This document shows positions 1 to 7,173 of a stretch of 20,256 nt of DNA, one piece after another (within the stretch, counting starts at the first letter, position 1; every line of letters starts with the position of its first letter). This DNA comes from Ruminococcus sp. UBA3800 (lineage in GTDB: Bacteria; Bacillota; Clostridia; Oscillospirales; Ruminococcaceae): NCBI GenBank assembly GCA_002368715.1, contig DFEO01000139.1, positions 1 through 20,256 on the forward strand, written 5' to 3'. A program made the position numbers and the translations under genes. The notes under the pieces are model-generated. The model made no database searches. It worked only from the letters and a program-made list of their open reading frames with translations, and had not been told where the DNA came from.

Positions 1-125
1 TTGCCGTCTCTCAGGTCAACAGAGCACCATATAGGTGCCTTGTCTATATACTCCTTGTCAGCCCAGTCCATACATCTCTCGGGCGGCATAAAATAGCCTC
101 TCTGATACTTGTCAAAGTTTTTCAT
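1..125 (-). CDS. leuA: 2-isopropylmalate synthase, N-terminal 41 codons only
   Basis: This is the start of a minus-strand gene cut by the left window edge. The translation contains DKAPIWCSVDLRDGN, the hallmark N-terminal motif of long (type 2) alpha-isopropylmalate synthases, where the Arg-Asp pair contributes to the metal and substrate site. The enzyme condenses acetyl-CoA with 2-ketoisovalerate, the first committed step of leucine synthesis, in the cytoplasm. The ATG at 123-125 is preceded by AGGAGG (133-138) at 7-nt spacing. The leucine T-box leader directly upstream independently supports the assignment. The TIM barrel and the C-terminal regulatory domain lie outside the window, so completeness cannot be judged. 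Confidence 0.93.
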   Translation of the reverse strand, partial: MKNFDKYQRGYFMPPERCMDWADKEYIDKAPIWCSVDLRDG

Positions 126-192
126 AATGCTTCCTCCTAAGTAAATTTGTGTTCACATAGCTAAAAGCATTCCTCTGATGGAATGGAAAAAC

Positions 193-220
193 AAAAAACC
201 CGTCTCTGTTTCTAGAGACG
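193..220 (-). terminator. Regulated terminator of the leuA T-box leader
   Basis: A perfect 7-bp stem, CGTCTCT with AGAGACG around a 6-nt loop, is followed on the minus strand by GG and a run of six T. It sits just behind the T-box motif and is the structure that competes with the antiterminator. Confidence 0.9.
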
Positions 221-454
221 AGCAATCACCCGTGTTACCACTCCGATTCACGCACAGCTCACACCATGCGCCTTAGCCGCATCCAACAATGCGTATCTCT
301 GTAACGGGAGAACACCGTGCAAAGCTACTGTGATTTCGCTCTGCAAGCTCAAGGACGAGTTATAGCGCAGCCCTCATACCGTTTCACACCTGCCAACGGC
401 TCTCTGAAAATCGTGAAAGCGCCTTGCTTCCTATCAACGCCTTTAAACTATGTT
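193..454 (-). promoter_or_regulatory. Leucine-specific T-box leader of leuA
   Basis: Read on the minus strand, this is a tRNA-sensing T-box riboswitch. Stem I carries the AGAGAGCCG element and its distal arm (379-405). The specifier-loop sequence AACTCGTCCTTGAGC places CUC, a leucine codon, at 357-359. The T-box motif GAGTGGTAACACGGGTGA lies at 226-243; its UGGU can pair with the ACCA end of tRNA-Leu, which has discriminator A. It is followed by a terminator stem CGTCTCT/AGAGACG (201-220) and a U-rich tail. Uncharged tRNA-Leu should stabilise the antiterminator and switch leuA on. The T-box motif deviates from the consensus GGTGGTACCGCG. The 5' boundary is taken from the promoter position. 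Confidence 0.94.
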
Positions 455-460
455 ACAACA

Positions 461-488
461 ATTATAACACAGTTACAGGATTTGTCAA
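461..488 (-). promoter_or_regulatory. Promoter of the leuA leader transcript
   Basis: On the minus strand, TTGACA (483-488) and TATAAT (461-466) are separated by 16 nt, both perfect consensus boxes. Transcription would begin near position 454, giving a leader of about 330 nt before the leuA ATG. It diverges from the galT promoter at 552-580. Confidence 0.88.
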
Positions 489-551
489 GACCCCTTTCCT
501 TGGTTTAATACAATATTCACAATTATTTCTTTGTATGTCCTTGCCAATTGA

Positions 552-580
552 TTGACAAAAACTGAGAGGTATTATATAAT
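552..580 (+). promoter_or_regulatory. Promoter of galT-glgB
   Basis: TTGACA (552-557) and TATAAT (575-580) are separated by exactly 17 nt, a full sigma-A consensus. The expected start is near 587, giving a leader of about 33 nt. No operator is obvious. Confidence 0.88.
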
Positions 581-619
581 TATATTGAATAAAGGCTTGT
601 CGAAAGGAGTATCATCATT

Positions 620-2116
620 ATGATATATGAAAGTATAAAAAAGCTTATCACCTACGCTATGGATACCGGGCTTATAGCCGAGCCCGACAGAGTATACTGC
701 ACCAACCGCCTGCTGGAGGCGCTGGGTCTGGACGAGTATGAGGAGCCGCAGGAGGGATATAAGGATATTGACCTTGAAAAAACGCTTTGCGAGCTTCTTG
801 ACTATGCTGTGCAGAAAGGCATCTGCGAGGACACGAGCGTTCACCGTGACCTTTTTGACACCAAGCTTATGGGGCTGCTGACACCGAGACCCTCCGAGGT
901 GGAGCGTGAGTTTGCGGCTCTTTATGAGAGCTCTCCCGAGCAGGCGACCGACTATTTCTACAAGCTCTCGCAGGACACCGATTACATCCGCCGCTACCGT
1001 ATAAAGAAAGATATGCGCTGGATAGCGCCGACGGAATACGGCGACCTTGACATTACGATCAACCTCTCGAAGCCCGAAAAAGACCCCAAGGCTATCGCTG
1101 CGGCAAAGCTTGCAAAACAGACGGGCTACCCGAAGTGTCTTCTGTGCTATGAGAATGTGGGCTATGCAGGCCGTGTCAATTCTCCCGCAAGGCAGAACCA
1201 CCGCATCATCTCCGTGACTATCGACGGCGCAGATTGGGGCTTCCAGTATTCGCCCTATGTTTATTATAATGAACACTGCATAGTCTTCAACAAGAAGCAC
1301 ACTCCTATGGTGATAGACAAGTCCGCATTCAGAAAGCTGTTTGATTTTGTTGAAAAGTTTCCCCACTACTTCGTGGGTTCAAATGCAGACCTTCCCATAG
1401 TCGGCGGCTCTATCCTTTCACACGAGCATTTTCAGGGCGGCCACTACACCTTTGCAATGGCAAAGGCACCCGTAGAAACGAAGCTGAGCTTCGATGGCTT
1501 TGAAAACGTTTCGGCAGGCATAGTAAAGTGGCCGATGTCTGTTATAAGACTTGACAGTGAGGACAAGCTGGCTCTTATCGACCTTGCCGACAGGATACTC
1601 ACAAAATGGAGAGGCTATACCGATGAAGCGGCCTTTATCTTTGCCGAGACTCAGGGCGAGCCCCACAATACCATAACTCCTATCGCCAGGATGAGAGACG
1701 GCAGGTTCGAGCTTGATCTTGTTCTGAGAAACAATATAACCACCGAGCAGTATCCTCTTGGGGTCTATCATCCCCACCAGGAGCTGCACCACATAAAGAA
1801 AGAGAACATAGGCCTTATCGAGGTCATGGGTCTTGCGGTGCTGCCGTCGAGGCTCAAAAACGAGATGGCTCTGCTTTCCGAAGCTCTTGTCAGCGGTGCT
1901 GATATCAGAGCTGACGAGAGGATAAGCGCACACGCCGACTGGGCGCAGGAGCTTAAAGAAAAATACAGCTTCACCGAAGAGAACGTCAGTGAGATACTCA
2001 GAAAAGAGATAGGCATCGTATTCTCAAAGGTCTTAGAGCACGCAGGCGTCTATAAGAGGACCGACGAAGGCAAGGCTGCATTTCTCAGGTTCATCGGCTA
2101 TGTGAATGAAAAATAA
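620..2116 (+). CDS. galT: UDP-glucose--hexose-1-phosphate uridylyltransferase, class II
   Basis: This cytoplasmic Leloir enzyme exchanges UMP between UDP-glucose and galactose-1-phosphate, yielding glucose-1-phosphate and UDP-galactose. The 498-aa length is normal for the Firmicute (class II) type. The diagnostic motif GGSILSHEHFQGG is present, with H268-E269-H270; H270 is the likely uridylylated histidine by analogy with the HPH motif of class I enzymes. C173 and C176 (CLLC) precede the conserved stretch with YAGR and PARQNHR. The ATG is preceded by GAAAGGAG at 603-609 and a consensus promoter. The gene is the first of a unit with glgB, which would direct the product glucose-1-phosphate towards glycogen. 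No galK or galE is in the window. Confidence 0.97.
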   Translation: MIYESIKKLITYAMDTGLIAEPDRVYCTNRLLEALGLDEYEEPQEGYKDIDLEKTLCELLDYAVQKGICEDTSVHRDLFDTKLMGLLTPRPSEVEREFAALYESSPEQATDYFYKLSQDTDYIRRYRIKKDMRWIAPTEYGDLDITINLSKPEKDPKAIAAAKLAKQTGYPKCLLCYENVGYAGRVNSPARQNHRIISVTIDGADWGFQYSPYVYYNEHCIVFNKKHTPMVIDKSAFRKLFDFVEKFPHYFVGSNADLPIVGGSILSHEHFQGGHYTFAMAKAPVETKLSFDGFENVSAGIVKWPMSVIRLDSEDKLALIDLADRILTKWRGYTDEAAFIFAETQGEPHNTITPIARMRDGRFELDLVLRNNITTEQYPLGVYHPHQELHHIKKENIGLIEVMGLAVLPSRLKNEMALLSEALVSGADIRADERISAHADWAQELKEKYSFTEENVSEILRKEIGIVFSKVLEHAGVYKRTDEGKAAFLRFIGYVNEK

Positions 2117-2119
2117 GGT

Positions 2120-2266
2120 GTGATCGCAAATGATAAAAACGCAGCGCCCGAGTTTGACGAGGAGGTCTTTCTCGCATCGCTTGAACTGAAAGAGCCGGAA
2201 TGTATGGAAGAGGGATCGCCGGAATCTATGTATTTTGGGTCTTACGAGTACAGACAGAACAAATAA
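2120..2266 (+). CDS. Possible 48-aa ORF, in frame behind the galT stop
   Basis: A GTG at 2120 opens 48 codons ending TAA at 2264-2266. It is in the same frame as galT and begins one codon after the galT TAA (2114-2116). The product would be acidic (about 12 Glu and Asp) and end in a tyrosine-rich stretch, ESMYFGSYEYRQNK. No good Shine-Dalgarno sequence is visible, so translation would depend on reinitiation or readthrough from galT. No family was recognised. It could be a genuine small protein, a decayed C-terminal tail of galT, or chance. The 2117-2289 gap has no promoter or terminator, so galT and glgB are probably cotranscribed. Confidence 0.3.
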   Translation: MIANDKNAAPEFDEEVFLASLELKEPECMEEGSPESMYFGSYEYRQNK

Positions 2267-2289
2267 ACAACAGATCAGGAGTTGATAAG

Positions 2290-4068
2290 ATGGCAAGAGC
2301 TGCCGACTTTATAAACGGACAGAGCACAAGAGCCTATGAGCTGCTGGGAGCACATATAAGGGGCGGCGAGGTGGATTTTTCGACCTATGCGCCGAATGCG
2401 AAGGATGTAAGGCTTTGTCTTGGCGGAACGTGCTATCCTATGGAGCGTGACGATAACGGCGTGTGGCACACCACCCACCCTGCTCGTGAGGGCGACATCT
2501 ATCAGTTCGTCATCACAACGCAGACGGGCGAGGAGCATTACCGCTCGGATCCCTTTGCATTTTACAGCGAGGTAAGGCCGAAAAACGCATCCATCGTCTA
2601 CGACCTCGACACCTTTGAGTGGAGCGACAGCGAGTGGCTCTCAAAAAGAACGAAGAATTATGACAGGCCGCTCAATATCTATGAGATGCACTTCGGATCG
2701 TGGAGGATAAAGCCGGGAAAAGAAGAGGACGAGCGCTTTTATACCTATGATGAGATGGCAGACCTGCTCATCCCCTATGTCAAGGATATGGGCTATACTC
2801 ATATCGAGATACTCCCGCTTATGGAGCACCCCTTTGACGGCTCGTGGGGCTATCAGGTGTCGGGCTATTTTTCGGCCACCAGCCGCTACGGCGAGCCGAG
2901 AGGCCTTATGCGCTTTATAAATGCCTGCCACAAAAACGGCATAGGCGTTATACTTGACTTTGTCCCTGTCCATTTTGTGCGTGATTTTTTTGCGCTCCAT
3001 ATCTATGACGGAGGCTTCGTTTTCGAGAGCGACAGCGAGAACGAGCGCTATTCCGAATGGAACACGGCACTGTTCGATTTTTCCAAGGCTCACGTGCTCA
3101 GTTTTATGAAGTCGGCGGTCAATTTCTGGATAGAGAAATACCATGTGGACGGTCTGCGCTATGATGCGGTGGCCTGCCTTATCTATAAATATGGCAAAAA
3201 GGAAAACTCTATAAACGATCCGGGCATATGGTTTTTGAAAAACACGAATTATGCTATCGGAAAGCTTCACCCGGATGTTATGCTCTTTGCCGAGGACTCC
3301 ACAGACTATATCAAGGTGACGGCTCCCGTCGAGTTCGGTGGGCTGGGATTTGATTATAAATGGAACCTCGGTTATATGCACGACACCCTCAATTACATCA
3401 AAACACCGCCCGACCAGCGCCGTGCCCACCACAACAAGATGACTTTTGCGATGAGCTATTTTTACAACGACCTGTTCATCCTGCCCTATTCCCACGACGA
3501 GGTCGTTCACGGCAAATACTCGATGATAGACAAGGCTTCGGGACTGAGAGAGCAGAAGCAGGCAACGATGAAGGTGCTCTACACCTTCCAGATGGCTCAC
3601 CCGGGAAAGAAGCTCAACTTCATGGGCAACGAGCTTGGCGAGTATATGGAATGGGACGAAAAAAAGGAGCTTGGCTGGAACCTTTTGACATATCCCGAGC
3701 ATGATTCGCTCCATGAGTATATCAAGGCTCTCAACCACATCTATCTGAACGAGCCGGCTCTTAGCTGCTGCGATTATAATTCGCTGTCCTTCCGCTGGCT
3801 GGAGGCCGACAACCGCAATCAGTGCCTTTACTCCTTCGTAAGAAACGACCTTCACGGCAGAAAGATATACTGCGTCTTCAATTTCTCGGCAAACTATCAG
3901 AACTGCTCGCTGAATGTCGAGGATGACGGTCAGTATTATGAGCTGCTCAATTCCGACCGTGACATTTACAGCGGTTCAAATTGCCTGAACGGCGAGCCCT
4001 GGGCACAGGGCAGAAGGGTGAACCTGCGCCTTGCCCCGCTCAGCTGTGTTCTTCTGGCAAGAAAATGA
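2290..4068 (+). CDS. glgB: 1,4-alpha-glucan branching enzyme (GH13)
   Basis: GlgB cuts alpha-1,4-glucan chains and re-attaches them as alpha-1,6 branches during glycogen synthesis in the cytoplasm. A short CBM48-type N-terminal domain (about residues 15-100) precedes the GH13 barrel. The four conserved regions are visible: DFVPVHF, GLRYDAVA with nucleophile D292, FAEDST with acid/base E335, and LPYSHDEVVHGK with D403 as transition-state stabiliser. At 592 aa it is slightly shorter than most GlgB, mainly at the N-terminus. The ATG at 2290 is chosen because AGGAG at 2277-2281 lies 8 nt upstream; the frame stays open upstream to 2200, but that segment has no ribosome binding site and does not look conserved. 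It shares a transcript with galT and is followed by a terminator. Confidence 0.97.
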   Translation: MARAADFINGQSTRAYELLGAHIRGGEVDFSTYAPNAKDVRLCLGGTCYPMERDDNGVWHTTHPAREGDIYQFVITTQTGEEHYRSDPFAFYSEVRPKNASIVYDLDTFEWSDSEWLSKRTKNYDRPLNIYEMHFGSWRIKPGKEEDERFYTYDEMADLLIPYVKDMGYTHIEILPLMEHPFDGSWGYQVSGYFSATSRYGEPRGLMRFINACHKNGIGVILDFVPVHFVRDFFALHIYDGGFVFESDSENERYSEWNTALFDFSKAHVLSFMKSAVNFWIEKYHVDGLRYDAVACLIYKYGKKENSINDPGIWFLKNTNYAIGKLHPDVMLFAEDSTDYIKVTAPVEFGGLGFDYKWNLGYMHDTLNYIKTPPDQRRAHHNKMTFAMSYFYNDLFILPYSHDEVVHGKYSMIDKASGLREQKQATMKVLYTFQMAHPGKKLNFMGNELGEYMEWDEKKELGWNLLTYPEHDSLHEYIKALNHIYLNEPALSCCDYNSLSFRWLEADNRNQCLYSFVRNDLHGRKIYCVFNFSANYQNCSLNVEDDGQYYELLNSDRDIYSGSNCLNGEPWAQGRRVNLRLAPLSCVLLARK

Positions 4069-4088
4069 TGATCTCCGACATCCCTTTT

Positions 4089-4123
4089 AATATCCTCCGT
4101 CTTATGCGACGGGGGATATTTTT
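4089..4123 (+). terminator. Terminator after glgB
   Basis: A 12-bp stem with one G-T pair, ATATCCTCCGTC (4090-4101) and its partner at 4108-4119, closes a 6-nt loop and runs into five T. Confidence 0.9.
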
Positions 4124-4188
4124 GCAATATTCCCACGGCAGGATGCCCCCTGCTGTTTACTTTTTTGATAGAATATCATATTCTTTTC

Positions 4189-4217
4189 TTGAAGTCGGTC
4201 TGCATTTATGGTATAAT
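4189..4217 (+). promoter_or_regulatory. Promoter of the GH2 gene
   Basis: TTGAAG (4189-4194) and TATAAT (4212-4217) are separated by 17 nt. Transcription would begin near 4224, about 35 nt before the ATG at 4259. The terminator just upstream makes this gene an independent unit. Confidence 0.8.
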
Positions 4218-4258
4218 TACATAAACACGACCAAAATGACCAAAGAGGGGGAACGGCC

Positions 4259-6979
4259 ATGATAAAAACGATAGATATCAGCGGAAAATGGAAGCTTTTT
4301 ATGGACAAGAGCTGCAAGGTGAAAAAGCCTGAGTTCGATGACGAGATGACCCTTCCGGGAACGACCTCGGATCAGAGAAAGGGCGAGCAGAATGACGAGC
4401 GCCCCGACGGCTATCTGACAGACACATACAAGTTTGAGGGAAATGCCTGGTTCGGAAGACAGATCGACTTTGATAAGGCTGATGCAAAAAATGTCAGACT
4501 GTTTCTTGAGCGGACAAGGATCACCGAGGTGTTTGTTGACGGCGAGAGCCTTGGCGTTATGGACAGCCTTGTGGCACCGCATATCTATGACCTGTCCGCA
4601 TATGCGAAAACAGGCGTTCACGAGCTTGTGATAAGATGCTGCAATGTGGGCTATAAAACAGGCGGCGGACACCTGACCTCTCAGGACACACAGACCAACT
4701 GGAACGGTATAACGGGCAGGCTGGAGCTTGTGCTCTTTGGCGATGTGTTCCTTGAAAATGTTATGATATCCACCGACGCAAAAAACAGGCGCCTTCACAT
4801 AACGGCTGACGTTTCGGGTGCGGACGAAGCGGATGTCCAGATCAGCGCCGAGAGCTTCAACACCGACACCACACATATCCCCGAGCCTGTCTGCGTCAGA
4901 GCATCGGGCGCAAAGCTTGACTGCGTTTATGAGATGGGCGCTGACGCTCTTCTCTGGAGCGAGCATCACCCTGCTCTTTACAAGCTCAGGCTCACGACAG
5001 GCGATGATGTCAGCGAGCATATCATAGGCATCCGGGACTTTGAGCAGAGAAACGGAAAGTTTCTGATAAACGGTGTCACCACCTTTCTCAGAGGAAAGCA
5101 TGACGGACTTATCTTTCCGAAAACAGGCTTTGCGCCGACAGACCTTGACAGCTGGCTGAAGGTGCTCTCGATATCAAGATCCTACGGCATCAACCACTAC
5201 CGCTATCACACCTGCTGTCCGCCCGAAGCAGCCTTTACCGCTGCGGATATGCTGGGCATCTATATGGAGCCGCAGCTGCCTTTCTGGGGCACCATAACCA
5301 CCCCCGAGGACGACAACCACGACCAGGCCGAGCAGGACTTTCTTGTGTCGGAGGGCTTTGCTATGCTGCGCTTTTTCGGAAACCACCCGTCATTCTGTAT
5401 GATGTCGCTCGGAAACGAGCTGTGGGGCTCAAAGGAAAGGCTCAATGAGATCCTCGGCCGCTACAAGGCTTTCGACAGCAGGCATCTTTACACACAGGGC
5501 TCGAACAACTTCCAGTGGTTCCCGAATGTGGTGGAGAACGATGATTTCTTTGTGGGTGTGCGTCTTGCAAACGACAGGCTTATAAGAGGCAGCTATGCTA
5601 TGTGCGACGCACCCCTCGGACATATACAGACTGACAAGCCTTCGACAACACATGACTACGACAGTCTCATACATCCTGCAAAAAAGGCACACGAGACCGA
5701 GGTCTCCGAGGACGGAACCGTCCAGATACAGTATGGCACGACTATGAAGACCGTCAAGGCTTCGGAAGCTGATGCGGATTTCATCCCGGAGGTGCCTATC
5801 GTTACCCATGAGATAGGCCAGTTCGAGTGCTATCCTAACTACGATGAGATAGAAAAATACACCGGCTCGCTCAAGCCCCGCAACCTTGAGATATTCAGAG
5901 ACCGCCTTGACAAAAAAGGCCTTCTGCCCCTGTGGAAGGACTATTTCGAGTGCTCGGGAGCGCTGGCTGTGGAGTGCTATAAGGAGGAGCTGGAGGCGGC
6001 TCACCGCTCGAAGCTGGTGGCCGGCTATCAGATACTCGACATCCAGGACTTTACAGGTCAGGGGACAGCGCTTGTGGGCATCCTTGATGCGTTTATGGAC
6101 AGCAAGGGTATCGTCACCGGGAAAAAGTGGCGTGGCTTCTGCAATGATATAGTTCTGCTCGCAAGGTTTGAGGATTACGTCCTTGAGGAGCAGAGCGTAT
6201 TTGAAGCTAAGATACAGTGCTCAGCTTTCCGTGAGGGCTTTGAGGGCGGCACATTGAAGTGGTCTCTTTGCGACGGCGAAAAGGTGCTTGCGCAGGGCAG
6301 CAGTGATTTTTCGATGAACGGCGGGAACTATGCTGACATCTGTGTTGCAAAGGCGGAGCTTCCGAAGGTCGAGAAGATAACCTATCTTACACTCAGGCTG
6401 GCGCTTGAAGGCGCCGATATAGAGAACGAATATGAGCTGACAGTTGTTCCTGCTGTGGAGCAGGCAGAGCTTGACGGAGTATATCTTTTCCGTGAGGCGG
6501 ACAGCAAGGCAGAGGAGCTTTTGAGACAGGGCAAGACTGTGCTTGTGGTGCCGGACCTTGAAAAGATAAAGGATGAGTCAATAGAGGGAATGTACTGCCA
6601 GGACTTCTGGAACTATCCTATGTTCAAGACCATTTCCGACATGATGAAAAAGCCCAGACCTGTGGGAACTATGGGTCTTGTCATCGATACGGAGCATCCT
6701 GCTCTTTCGGGCTTTGCTTCAAAGAAATATTCCACTCCCCAGTGGTTCGAGATAGTTCAGAATTCTCGTCCCGTGATACTTGACGGGCGCACCGAGGATA
6801 TAAGAGTGATAGTGCGCACCATCGACAATGTGGAGCGCAATCACAGTCTGTCGATGCTTTACGAATATGAAAAGGACGGCGGCAAGGTGGTCGTCTGCTC
6901 CTGCGATATCGAAAAGCTCGCCCGGAGCCCCGAGGGCAGAGCGTTTGTGAAATCACTTTTCGATTATGTAAGAAACTAA
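4259..6979 (+). CDS. Glycoside hydrolase family 2 protein (beta-galactosidase-like)
   Basis: A 906-aa GH2 enzyme, expected to be a retaining beta-glycosidase; the substrate cannot be fixed from sequence. Order: sugar-binding jelly roll (about 5-160), immunoglobulin-like sandwich (about 160-265), TIM barrel (about 265-600), then a long C-terminal part. Probable acid/base is E387 in SLGNELWG and nucleophile E518 in VTHEIGQF. The last 200 residues (VDGVYLF-like start, MGLVIDTEHPALSGF, IDNVERN) resemble the amidotransferase-fold tail seen in a subset of Bacteroidetes-like GH2 proteins. There is no signal peptide, so it should act in the cytoplasm on imported oligosaccharides. The ATG follows GAGGGG (4245-4250). 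Its closeness to galT suggests, but does not prove, release of galactose. It could equally act on glucuronides or mannosides. Confidence 0.92.
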   Translation: MIKTIDISGKWKLFMDKSCKVKKPEFDDEMTLPGTTSDQRKGEQNDERPDGYLTDTYKFEGNAWFGRQIDFDKADAKNVRLFLERTRITEVFVDGESLGVMDSLVAPHIYDLSAYAKTGVHELVIRCCNVGYKTGGGHLTSQDTQTNWNGITGRLELVLFGDVFLENVMISTDAKNRRLHITADVSGADEADVQISAESFNTDTTHIPEPVCVRASGAKLDCVYEMGADALLWSEHHPALYKLRLTTGDDVSEHIIGIRDFEQRNGKFLINGVTTFLRGKHDGLIFPKTGFAPTDLDSWLKVLSISRSYGINHYRYHTCCPPEAAFTAADMLGIYMEPQLPFWGTITTPEDDNHDQAEQDFLVSEGFAMLRFFGNHPSFCMMSLGNELWGSKERLNEILGRYKAFDSRHLYTQGSNNFQWFPNVVENDDFFVGVRLANDRLIRGSYAMCDAPLGHIQTDKPSTTHDYDSLIHPAKKAHETEVSEDGTVQIQYGTTMKTVKASEADADFIPEVPIVTHEIGQFECYPNYDEIEKYTGSLKPRNLEIFRDRLDKKGLLPLWKDYFECSGALAVECYKEELEAAHRSKLVAGYQILDIQDFTGQGTALVGILDAFMDSKGIVTGKKWRGFCNDIVLLARFEDYVLEEQSVFEAKIQCSAFREGFEGGTLKWSLCDGEKVLAQGSSDFSMNGGNYADICVAKAELPKVEKITYLTLRLALEGADIENEYELTVVPAVEQAELDGVYLFREADSKAEELLRQGKTVLVVPDLEKIKDESIEGMYCQDFWNYPMFKTISDMMKKPRPVGTMGLVIDTEHPALSGFASKKYSTPQWFEIVQNSRPVILDGRTEDIRVIVRTIDNVERNHSLSMLYEYEKDGGKVVVCSCDIEKLARSPEGRAFVKSLFDYVRN

Positions 6980-6990
6980 AAACATCGTGT

Positions 6991-7023
6991 GAGCGTCTGC
7001 CGTGGTCGGCGGGCGCTCTTTTT
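6991..7023 (+). terminator. Terminator after the GH2 gene
   Basis: A 12-bp stem with two G-T pairs, GAGCGTCTGCCG (6991-7002) and CGGCGGGCGCTC (7007-7018), around a TGGT loop, followed by five T. Confidence 0.92.
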
Positions 7024-7077
7024 GTTGCAATTGCATAAAGGAAATCTGTCGGTTTTGGTCGAATGAACGAAAGTGAA

Positions 7078-7099
7078 AACGATTTGGATATAAATCGTT
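7078..7099 (+). promoter_or_regulatory. Palindrome overlapping the -35 box, possible operator
   Basis: AACGATTT (7078-7085) and AAATCGTT (7092-7099) form a perfect 8-bp inverted repeat around a 6-nt spacer. Its right arm covers the first two bases of the -35 box at 7098-7103, which is a typical place for a repressor or activator site. The binding protein is unknown. Confidence 0.5.
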
Positions 7100-7126
7100 C
7101 ACAAGTGACTTTTTTTGTGCTATAAT
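7098..7126 (+). promoter_or_regulatory. Promoter of the VanY-like gene and esterase
   Basis: TTCACA (7098-7103) and TATAAT (7121-7126) with 17-nt spacing. The predicted start near 7133 leaves about 40 nt of leader if the GTG at 7174 is the start codon, and rules out the ATG at 7135 as a normal start. Confidence 0.8.
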
Positions 7127-7173
7127 CTATAAGGATGATAGTATCTGATTTTTTTGGCGAAGGGATGATCTTT

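Noticed and set aside
317..508. Plus-strand ORF of 63 codons upstream of galT
   Set aside because: It lies across the leuA T-box leader and its promoter, on the opposite strand, with no ribosome binding site or recognisable product.
2200..2289. Upstream extension of GlgB
   Set aside because: In-frame but without a Shine-Dalgarno sequence; the AGGAG at 2277-2281 points to the ATG at 2290, where similarity to the family begins.
2641..3855. Long minus-strand ORF (404 codons) opposite glgB
   Set aside because: It is antisense to a fully conserved GH13 enzyme and lacks a binding site; long antisense frames arise from the codon bias of this genome. The same applies to 572-1366, 4217-5101, 5429-6004, 8457-9119, 12255-12983 and 15978-16700.
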